In this document: piece after piece, positions 45,401-57,400 of the stretch
Layout: each line of letters begins with the position of its first letter
Numbering within the stretch: the stretch's first letter is position 1
Source: Leuctra nigra
Taxonomy: Eukaryota; Arthropoda; Insecta; Plecoptera; Leuctridae
Length of the DNA stretch: 64,000 bases
Reading direction: 5' to 3'
Assembly (NCBI GenBank): GCA_934045905.1
Contig: OW203762.1
Span: 45,595,411 to 45,659,410, forward strand
Notes under the pieces: model-generated
What the model was told of the DNA's origin: nothing
Seen by the model: only the letters and a program-made list of their open reading frames with translations
Database searches by the model: none
Program-made: the position numbers and the translations under genes

Positions 45401-48400
45401 ATATATAAAAATTTTAATAAATACCTCTATGTCTAATACACATAATATTATTTTTTGGAAAAAATCTATCGGTGGAAAATAGTTTAAATCTAATATTTAC
45501 TAGGAAAATTACCGTGCTTTTCGACTTACCATGTTAAAGATAGGGCTAACTCAAATTTAGAAAGTGATATAACTGGGAAATTAGTTCGGCTACCCCACTT
45601 TTTCTTGCATTTATATGGTGCACAAGGGAATTATCTATTAAATAAGCATATTAATTCAAATATCTATCGGAGACCTCTACTTGGGCATCCCCCCTTAAGT
45701 CATAGTAAATCATAAAAGCTTTACAAATTATTATAAATGTTATTTTATTTGTTGAAAAAATTATTTGTTTGGATGTATTTCCAAAAGGTATTTTAAAATG
45801 TAATATGTATTGTAAATTTAACAGCAAAAATAAAGTAGGTATTTTGTATTTTATATTTCTGATACATTTTAATGTATTTTATTTTGGTCATCTCTGTTCC
45901 CCATCCATCCCACCAGTGAGTGCCCTTTGGCCTTTGTGTCCTATCAAACGATGAATATATTTAGTTGTCTTTTAGTATGTTATTTGCTTAAGTGCTTAAT
46001 TTTTGTATTTTTGTATTTGTGATGTGTAGGTATTCACAATGTTTTTAACGTGGCTCAACTGATAAAAAACTAAAAAATATTTACTTTTTGAAATTACCAT
46101 CACGAATTACTTTTTCTAGCAATTTAACTATATTTAAAAAGTATAAAATAATCATAAAATATCATATTACTTGAAACTCCGTTCTTATAATGAGATTTCA
46201 ATGTATTGCCTTCCGAAAATGAACAAAAATTTAACACAGGAGGTATAGGGAAATCATTTCGTTATCGCTTTTTGTTTATAACTTTTAAAATAGCACGTTG
46301 GTATTGTTTTAATTTTTTTTCCTAGTATAGGGTGTCCATATTTAGACATTGGAAAATCGGGACAGTTTTGGGTTACAATGGGGGGTCTGGAGGGAGGGCC
46401 CCCCAGCAACATGCGGGTCCGGGCCGCGCAGGCCCGGGACAATTTTAAAAGTCAAGAATGAAATAGAGCCATTTTTATGCGTTTTGGACTTGAATTTTCA
46501 GCGATTTCGATCACCTAAAATTGCTAGTTCACAATTATAAAAATTATGTTTCAAAGTATTAGTTTCCGTATATATTCTCAAAAATTTGCTTTATGGAATG
46601 ATATTGCAAAGTCGCCCAATCTGGCAACCCATGATGTCCATAACAGTCAAAGCAAATTGGACAAAGTCAGCTGGCTGTCAGTCAAGTGGACAGTGGCTGT
46701 CGAGACTCAAGACGGCTGTGAACAAACTGTTCATTCACAGAGGCACAGCAGACTATTCGCCGTGTGGCAAATTATGAATTTACGAAAACACGGTAACAAA
46801 TACATTAATAATAGTAACCTTATACGGTAACATGTCAAAAATCGGGACAAAAGGCGTCCCGCTTGATGGTCGTGGGGACAGCGGGACAGGTTGCTAGAAA
46901 ACGGGACTGTCCCGGCAAAATCGGGACGAATGGACACCCTATCCTAGTAGAATGTCAAACTACGTATCTACCAGAAAATAAGTTTATTGTTCAAAGTTGG
47001 GAATACAAAAAAATTAGATCTGCATTATTAGCCTAGATGTGACACGATTTTACTTGGCTGCCATAAGATAACACGGGGAAGCAACTCAATTTATCTCAAA
47101 AACTAGGCACGAGAAGTGCTTAATATTTTGAGAGATGGTGTATTGCATGGCATGATTATCAATAAGGAGACAAAAAATTATGGTGATCTTAGACTATGCC
47201 TCGATGGGTTGAGCCACCTTAAAAAAACCATTTTTTAATTACAAATTTTTAATCACTATAGTACCTGAATATGAAGAAACAATTTGTGCATGTAATTTTG
47301 ACCCCATAAAAAAACACTTCGTGTAAAAATACCAGCCAAGTCTCTTCAACTTAAAAAAATTTAAGAAATCTAAAAATTCAGCACTGAAAAGTAAAAAAAC
47401 ACTCCGTGTAAAAATACCAGCCAAGTCTCTTCAACTTAAAAAAAATGAAGAAATCTAAAAATTCAGCACTGAAAAGTATACTTGGCTGGTATTTTTACAC
47501 GGAGTGTTTTTTTATGGGGATATCACTCCTTTTTTTAGTTTATTCTTACAACTTTTGACATATTATATTGTTGCACCAAAGATTATAATTCCTTTAAAAA
47601 ATATGCCTTTGTGATTTAGTTGCTAAGAAAAGTTGTGCTTGTTACTATGTATATGCTTTAAATAATATGCTATGAAGTATAGCGAAAGTTTTGTTCCAAT
47701 CGGTCCAGCCGTTCTCGAGATATGGCATCACTTCCGGTTTTCAAAATGGCGGCTGACTCAACTGCCACCTAAAATTTGTATCTATATATTTTATGCAACA
47801 TAATAAGCCTTCTGAATATGTAGTTATTGTTATAAGAAATTATTTTAGTCAGATTTGGCATTTTTATGACGTCATTTCCGGTTTTGGTAATAGTACATTT
47901 CTATTTCGACTATTGATATTTCATAAAGAAGACCATCCAAATCGTTTGGCGCTAGTTTCGTCCCGATAGGTCCATCCGTTTTTAAGATGTGACGTCACTT
48001 CCGGTTTCAAAATGGCGGCACAAAAAATTCGTAAGGGCAAGGTATCATCAGACACCAAAAGTGCATGTGGTAAAAATTTCAGATCGATCGGTTAAGCCGT
48101 TTAGGCTGTGGCGCTGTCAACAGGCAGGGTTTCCTGATATCATCATCTTCAGAATCAGAAAGTGATGTAATTTCACTGTTTTCACTGCCCTCTAGCTCGT
48201 AAATGGCATAACCTGTTGTTCCCAAAATTGGTATATGGGGTGGGGTGGGCCATAGCTGGAAATTAAGATATTTCGCAACAATGTCAGATTTTTCAATTTA
48301 GAGATCCAGTAGGCCGAAAATGCTATGTTGTTGCTTACACTAAAAGTAGTTGGTCTGCTCCTCAGTTGATAGGCATTATGGGTATGTTGAGTGACTGTGA

Positions 48401-51400
48401 GTGTACGGTACGACTTGGCTGGGTGGAGCGACCGCTCCACTCGATTTCAAAGCTAAAAAGTAGATAAATGGATGTAGAAAAAAGTGTTTACCTGATCCTG
48501 AGTTACTTGCACTTCTGCTTCGACAATGACATTCCCTCACGACTAGATCCTTACAATGCTTGTGTGCATTGATGCCACAATCTCGGCATTTATAGCCTTG
48601 TCGTAATAATCCCCATAGCTGCAAAGAAAACTATGAATTAGTATGTTTGTTCTGAGAGCATAGTCAATGTTTATAATCTGTAAAACCATGTAAAACTCAC
48701 CAAGCCAGCACAGTAGATACAGAATGTTAGTTTGAAGTAAGTTGTCTCATGAAAGTCATGTCGAAAACCGCTCTTCAGTGCGTGATAGTTGGCTTGGATG
48801 AAATACTTCCTCATCTCGTCCTGACTTATTACACCGTCACTAAACAGAATGAGAACATTTTTAGGTACATTTATACATTAATTCAAAGAGATTCCACATT
48901 GGAAGAACATGAACGTTTAGTCTAGAAAACAATCACACATCGCCCATCATCGGCCATCGGTCATCACACAATCACTCATCGTCATCAGTCAACCTTGCTG
49001 TGGTTTTTATGGTTTTCCCCGAACTTAAAAGTCAAATGCATGAATGTAATTCGAAAAAAATTATATGTGGAATTTACTGATGTAACTTTGACTTTTACCT
49101 AGCTTCCTGTAGTTATTTACACAGAAAAAACACTTTGTGTAAAAAAGGCAGCCAAGTCTCTTCAACTAAGAAATAATTAAAGAAATCTAAAATTCAGCAC
49201 TGTGCAAAAGTAGTGATATCAAAAAATAGGGGAAGTCAGAACTAGTTAAAAAATCAAAAAAAATACTTTGCGCATCTTGTATAAATAATATAGACGAGTA
49301 GGCCAGAAATCAATGTACCTACCTATCTATAATATACCTATCTATAATACACAAAAAATGATGCGCCAAGTATTTTTTTGAATTTTTAAACAGTTTCAGT
49401 CCTGAATTTTAGACCCATAAAAAACACTCCGTGTAAAAATACCAGCCAAGTCTCTTCAACTAAAAAAAAAATAGAAGAAATCTAAAAATTCAGCACTGAA
49501 AAGTAGTGATATCAAAAAAAGGCCAAGTCAAAACTTTTAAAAATTACTTGGCGCATCGTGCATATAAATAGTATAGAAGTAGGTTGGTAATCAAATATAC
49601 TCATCTATACATAAAATATATCTATAATCCCATAGAAAAACGATGCGCCAAGTAATTTTTAAAAGTTTTGACTTGGCCTTTTTTTGATATCACTACTTTT
49701 CAGTGCTGAATTTTTAGATTTCTTCTATTTTTTTTTTAGTTGAAGAGACTTGGCTGGTATTTTTACACGGAGTGTTTTTTATGGGATATCATTCCTTTTT
49801 TCAGTTTATTCTTACAATTTGTAGCATATATTGTGGAACCAAAGACTATAATTCCTTTAAAAAAATACGCCTTTTTGATTTGGTTGCTAAGAAAAGTTGT
49901 GCTTGTTACTATGTATATGCCATAAATGATATGCTATAAAGTATAGCGCAAGTTTCGTTCCAATCGGTCCAGCCGTTCTCGAGTTATGGCATCACTTCCG
50001 GTTTTCAAAATGGCGGCTGACTTCACTGCCACCTAAAATTTGTGTCTTTAAATGCTATGTAACATTATAAGCCTTCTGAATATGTAGTTATTGTTATAAG
50101 AGATGATTTCATTAAAATTTGGCATTTTTATGACGTCATTTCCGGTTTCGGTAAAAGTACATTTCTATTTTGACTATTGATATTTCATTGAGAAGACCAT
50201 CCGAATCGTTTGGCGCTAGTTTCGTCCCAATTGGTCCATCAGTTTTTAAGATATGACGTCACTTCAGGTTTCAAAATGGTGGCACAAAAAATTCGTAAGG
50301 ACAAGGTATCATCAGACGCCAAAAGTGCATATATGGTAAAAATTTCAGATCGATCGGCTCAGCCGTTTAGGCTGTGGCGCTGTCAACAGTGTTTCCTGAT
50401 ATCATCAGAATCATCATCTTCAGAATCAGAAAGTGGTGTAATTTTACATATTTCACGGCCCTCTAGCACGAAAATGACATACCCTATTGTTCCCAAATTC
50501 GGTATATGGGGTGGGGTGGGCCATAGCTCGAAATTAAGATATTTTGCAACAATGTGAGATTTTCCAATTTTAAGATCCAGTAGGCCGAAAATGCCATGTT
50601 GTTGCTTACAGTAAAAGTGGTTGGTCTGCTCCTCAGTTTATTAGGCATTTACGGTATGTTGAGTGAGTGTGAGTGTTCAGTACGACTTGGCTGGGTGGAG
50701 CGACCGCTCCACTAGATTTCTTTCAAGTTTTCTTAGTTGAAGAGACTTGGCTGCCTTTTTTACACGGAGTGTTTTTTTCTGGGATATCTTTTTTTTTGTC
50801 TGGGGCTTAACGTCGCACTGTTCTGCAGCGAGGCTAATGGCGACGGATTTCTGGAATATCACTTCTTTTTTTAACTTACAACTTTAAAGACATATCGATG
50901 CAACAATGACTATTTCCTTCAAAAAAATACGCCATTTCCGATTTGGTTACTAATAAAAGCTGCGTTTGGTGCTAAATACGCTTAAAATGATATTCCATGA
51001 AGAATTGCAAAAGTATTTTCCCAATCGGTCCAGCCATTTTTGAGATACCTATGGTATCACTTCCGGTTTGCAAAATGGCGGCTGAAATCATACCACCTAG
51101 AATTTACATATAAATGTTGTATCAACGTATCAATGTTGTATCAATGTTGTATCCTTATGAATATTTAGTTATTGTAATAAGAGGTGATTTTCGTTAAATT
51201 TTGCATATTTAAGACGTCATTTCTGGTTTCAGTAATAATAAGTTTATATTTTGTTCAATATCAATATAGATGACCGTCTGAATCGATTGGCGCAAATTTC
51301 GTTCCGATCGGTCCAGCCATTTTGGAGATATGACGTTACTTCCGATTTCAAAATTGCGGCACAAAAAATTCGTTAGGGTGCACATGTTGTAAAAATTTCA

Positions 51401-54400
51401 GATCGATCGGTTCAGCCGTTTAGGTTGTCAATAGGGTTTCCTGATATCATCATCATTATCTGAAGAAGAAAAAGAAAAAGCGGTGTAATTTCACAATTTT
51501 CACGGCTCTCTAGCTCGCAAATGGTTGGAAATGACTGGCAAATGGCTCGCTATTGCTGGCTACTGTGGCTAACTTGAGTATATGGTAGGGTGGGCCCACT
51601 GATATAACACGTGGATTGCTTATCAATGCTATGCGAGTGAAGTCAACATTTTCTATGTCGCCGCTGTAATAACTTTGTGGATTTGTAACAAATTATAACT
51701 AATGTAATTAAAACGTGTTCATTAAATAGTAAACTAATGACTAGTGTAATGATTTAGTTGATTCAAAGTGATTTTAGAAATGATTTAGATCGTGTAAAAG
51801 GCTGTTACAAATTGATGACCTGGAAAAGGAACATTTTAGGAACATTTTTCTAATGTATTTCCGACTTCACTGGGACTAATGCTAAAGGGATTCAATGCGC
51901 AATCCACGCAACGAAGTGGAAGTACATGGAGATCAGTGGGTGGGCCATAGCTCCAAATCTAAATATTTCGCAACAATGTGAGATTTTCCAATTTTAAGAT
52001 CAAGTAGGCCGAAAATGCCGTGTTGGTGCTTACAGTAAAAGTGGTTGGTCTGCTCCTCAGTTTATTACGCATTAATGGTATATGTTGAGTGAGTGTGAGT
52101 GTACAGTGCGACTTGGCTGGGTTGAGCGACCGCTCCACTAGATAAATAATAAATAATATGATCAATTTATGTATGATTAAAAAGAAATTTATTATGTGGA
52201 AGTTGATGTTCAATACTAACTGAATCGAGTATTACCCAATAGTCATCATATAGAATGAGGAATAGGTACCTATGTATGTTTTAAAATTTAATCACAAGTG
52301 GATGTACTACTATGACAGTGAAAATAATGCTTTTTCTATACACTATAAGCTATGAAATTCTACTTACTGATCTAGATCCAACATGCCAAATGAGGCAATA
52401 AACGGAAAGTTGCCAGAAACTGCGTCAAACTCTTCGTGAGATATGTAGCCGTCACGATCTGTGTCATAGTTCTTGAAGACTGCCTCAACCATTGCATTTA
52501 CGTGTTTCTCGATGGTCTGAGGGTGGGGTGGTGGCGAGGGGCCGGCCACCCATTCGGCAAACACAGTTGTCTGGGTGGGTGAATACTGTGGAAAAGCCAT
52601 TATTTAAAAACACATTTATTTTATTGTCCCCTTGGAAAATATCCAACGAAACCAAATTAAATTGATTATGAAATTATATTAAGTGAATAATAATGAATTA
52701 CAGAATCTAATGGAATAAAAACAAAACAATATAGGAAGGACTAATAGAACTTATGGCATGAAGTTTACATGAGAATATCTAAATAAATGAATAAATTGCA
52801 TGCACTTACATTGAAAAGAAAATACCTAATCTAATGCTTATAATAGGCGTAACCAAATTTTCATAAAATTATATTCATTTGTATTGGTAAAAAATTAGGT
52901 GCTCACAGAGTTTGAGTTTCGAGGCTCTCGGGCTAAAGAGAGCTCATAGATTTCATCATCTGAGTATGCCAGATCAAGAGAGAGCTGAAAAACAACAACA
53001 AAATATAAACTTCATTATTGTTCATGATAGACTGAATGTTCATATCATCACATAGATAGAACACAATTTGAACAAATAAGCGAAACGTGATGGAGCCACT
53101 TCCGGCAGGAAACTTTTAGATGCTCTTTTTTAATTTGAAGTTCGTGTTTCCATAGGGCAGTGAAAAAGAAGAAACAATTGAAATTTAGATTTAGTTATAA
53201 GTTTACTTTTTCAGCCATAACAAACACTAACTAAAGCAAATTTAATATAATTGAGCGAGCGTAGCGAGCGTCACCACGGTACTCTTACGGCACTTTCTCT
53301 GTGTGTTTGTTTTTTTTTGTTTTTTTTTGTTTTTTTGTGTTCACTGCCCAGGTCAAACCGCACAACCAATCGATCTGAAATTTTGCACACGTACTAACGT
53401 AATCTATGCGGTCTCTGGGATCGTTTTTGAAAGGGATCCTGTGATTGGTTCAAATTTAAAAAAAATTATCTTTCGATTGGTTGGCTTGTTCAATTTTAAA
53501 TTTTGATAAGTCATTACGACCAACATTTTGCCCAATCAAACAAAATTTCATCCAAATCCTCACATTGGTTAAAATTTAAAAAAATATTTCATGTGTTTTT
53601 TGAAATTTAAACTAGAACCGTTTGACCGATCAACTTAAAACTTTGCATGGTCATTGGGACCAACATAATCTGTATTTTTGACTACTTTCAGACTATTATG
53701 TGTTTAAATCCAAAAGTAATTGAAATTTTACGGACATTTTGCGTGTTGGCTGTCAAATTTCTCGAAAATGTTGATCACGGCTACTTTGACTCTTCAGTTC
53801 TAATCCAAGGTAGTTGAGCAAAAACTTTAAACGCATATGAAACTAATAAGAACCGTTCAACAGATCGATCTGATATTGTGTACAAACACTAATATCGTAT
53901 GAGTGGTCCCAGGTATATTTTGTGAAAGAGATTCTGTGATTTTTGAATATTTACTGGGAACGTAGTTCAATTATAAAGGTTCAATCGATCAACTTAAAAC
54001 TTTACATGGTTATTGGGACCAATATTTGAGTGATATTTGGAGATTTTTAAACAAGTATGTGAAAAATTCAAGAATTATTGGCTTTTAATGATATTTTTGA
54101 TAGACGCAGAATTTCGGTTCGAGGTGTTGCGCGTATCCGTGCTCGCTCATCAACGCGTTTCACAGAGCGTTTTCCTAGTTTATTTATATAAATATCCCCG
54201 TGATATCCTCCATTCTTATGGCTAGTACCAAAGATCCACCAGAGGTCAGTCGTGTTCCTTATTTTCTCGAATAGTTATCTGTCATCAATGGCAATACACA
54301 ATTTATTTACTATTCAATCAAATCATTTTCTAATCATTTTCATTATCATTCTAATCATAATCATTTAATCATTTTTTTATCATTTTAGGTTATTTTTCTA

Positions 54401-57400
54401 AATAATTTGAAATTTCTCACTTCTTGCTTGGCAATTGAACTTATAGTTTTTGTCAGAGTCTGGAGTTGGAAGTGTATCTGTGTTATATTCCATTTGTCTA
54501 CAACAGAACTCACCCTTAATGTATTGACTAGATCCATGTTGGCTTCAACAGGGGGTGCAGACTTTTGTAGTTCATCGAGAGTGTGAAAGATGAACGAGAG
54601 TTGAGACATCTTGCGGACGTTGACCAAATCACCTTGAACCATGTCCGGTAAGGCAACATGCAGCGATATGATGTCTTTCAAGTGCACACCCCTAAAACAA
54701 TAATAATGTCATAGAGATCCTATTATTGATTATTGATTTCCACCAAAAGTCTTTGTTATATAGAAATTTCAAAAATTCCTGAAATATCAAACAATAAAAA
54801 ATACAAATACGAAAACAAACAAAATGTGTTCCGGGATTAATGTTAGATCTTGGAAAAATTATTTTGAATTTACTTGGATTTTCTAAATTATCGTAAGTGT
54901 CAAAATTTTACTTATCTTCTGCAGAAATTTAAATTTTTAAATATAAATACACATTAAATAAAACGATTGAGTTCACTTTCAAGCTCGCATTTTTCTGATA
55001 ATTTTAGTAGTTTTGAAATTTTGTGTTACCGGATTAAATAAAGAGATAATCAGTACCTAATAATAACCTGATTCGCCAGCCTCCATCAGAAAGCTATAAA
55101 TCAAATCAAGTGGTACCTACCGCATGAAATGATTTGAAATAACAGCAATATTTTGATAAAATATATATCAACCCCGCAAAATACATTGTCCAATATTTAT
55201 TTAATTGATTTGTAAATCTCACATACATTGCAGTCATTGCCTTGAATTACATGGACTAACAGTGGCTCTACGTTAAGAGGGTTGGAAATAGCATGTCCTT
55301 GACACTTTTTAACAAGATTTTGTGTAACCAAAGGACATTGAACACGGTTTGTTTGCTTGATAGAAAGTTTAATTATTATGTACACTTACACTGTCATATT
55401 ACACAATAAACTAATACTTACAGAATCGGTATTTTAAACCCTCGACTATTCTCCAGAGAGCGCCGGTAGTTGGCAAAGTTGTTGGAGGAAGAGAGAAGAT
55501 CGGTGAGATCAGCCAGGATCTTCTTGCTGTGCGACGGAACGCACCCCATTGTCTTGGAGAGACGAGCCAGCACACTGTGACTCACGCTCCCCACCACGGC
55601 CATCAGAGAGTTGAAGTTCTGCAGCTCAAGCAGGTTCTACAACATGATAACAACAATTATTACTCCCAAAACAATATCATTTAGCATGCTTTCCAATATT
55701 ACTCAAAGTGAAATCAACTAATTTATGTACAGTAAATAGTAATGTGCAGAAAAATAAATCATAACATAGAATTAGACTCCAAATTTCATTTGCATACTGA
55801 TGCATGTAAAAATAAAATCTCTTTATGGAACTTTTAAGAGATTTAGATAAAAATATGTTTTTTAGTATCCTCATTCCTCACCTGCGCTACATCTATGAAC
55901 TTTGCAATTACGTTAGCTCTCTCCTGAGCCGTGATATGACTAAGCACCATGCACTGGATCCACTGTGTCAATCCGTTGAACAATGCGACGGAATGTTCAA
56001 GCCGCGGAGTCTCGCGCAAAGAGCCGGTCTCGGCATACCGCTTGTAGTCGTGGAACTGACAGCACAGAACACACCACAAGATAATGTAAACATACAACTC
56101 ACTCAACTACAATATAATATGTATTTATATAATTATTTAAGCATAACATTTTTTGGCATCTCAAATAGAACCGGTTCTTATAGATATTACAAAATTCATT
56201 GTATCTGTAATTTTTCAATCGTTAAAATTCTACAATTTATTTAGATTTTCTCCATAGTATGAGTCCTGTTGGTTCCATCATACACAATGATTAAAATAAA
56301 TTAGGCATAGGTAATCTACAGAAAAATAAAGTATTCCTAAAAAGTTGAACCCACTACGTAATTTCATATTTGAAACAAAAGTAAAGTAAATATTAATATT
56401 TCAAATTTAAGTTAATATTGTGTGTTTTTAGTTAATATTTCAATTAGGTAACAAATTATTTAATTGTATTTAATATAAAAAAATTTATAATATATTTTAT
56501 AAGCTTCAGCTACACTTACGCAGACCCTTCGGATGACCTTGTGCTCGAGATATGTGATGTGTTCGGCCAGCTTCATCGGTTCCAGCTGATTCAACACTAA
56601 AGAAACTTGCAATGGCTCGACATTGTTGTTACGCACAGACACGTGGCGCATCCAGTCGTACGACGGAACTTGTGATTGGTCGACGAGCTCAGCCAATGAG
56701 GGGCTCAGGCGGGATTGAAACTCTTTCAGGCAAGATGAGAGTCCACATTCCAAGTCAAATTGCATAGGGAAATTAATAATCCAATACCTAGGAAAAAGAA
56801 AACCGTGTATGAGACACACACTGTGTTGTACAAAGATTGAAAAGAAAAAGAAACAGATATCATTTAGGTATAGATAATAAGTTGAAAACATTTTGAATAA
56901 TAAGTGTAGACAAATGATTGTGAGAAATAAGAGCTTTAGAAGGTAAGAAATAGAATACGATAAAACCAAGGGATAATAAATAAACAGTATGCAATGTGAG
57001 ATCCTGGTGTGAATCTCAATAAATCATCCTTTTTCTCTAATTTTGCACGAGCGAGAGCTGTTATAGATATTCAAACATATTATTAATTTTGGCTATCCTC
57101 AAAAAGAAATATTGACATTGTGGGAGTGGAAATTTGTACGAAAACTTTATTTGTAAAACATTCACAAACCGTAAAATGTAGGTACTATTATATTGTTTGG
57201 ACATAACATAAGTTTTCAAATGGTGTATCTTTAGACCGATTCAGACTAGCAACTTTTGGTTGATCAACTTGGTTCTGCTTGTACGCAGTGTCAATTTGGT
57301 GATGATAATGTGACTCTGCACATGTGCAGAACCAAGTTAATCAACAAGTTGCTGGTGTGGACTAGTGTTTAGTTCCCCTCCTATAAACATAAACTTTGCA

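Noticed and set aside
44570..45960. Larger hAT element starting CATGGGCAGTATC
   Set aside because: Only one end looked terminal. The similar words near 45.91 kb are direct rather than inverted, and no target duplication was found.
55825..56244. 139-codon plus-strand frame
   Set aside because: It overlaps the RasGEF exon on the opposite strand, which has splice sites and strong family identity.
56788..56969. Hydrophobic extension upstream of RasGRP exon 4 in the same frame
   Set aside because: It lies beyond a good acceptor (TTTTTCCTAG) and reads intronic T-rich sequence.
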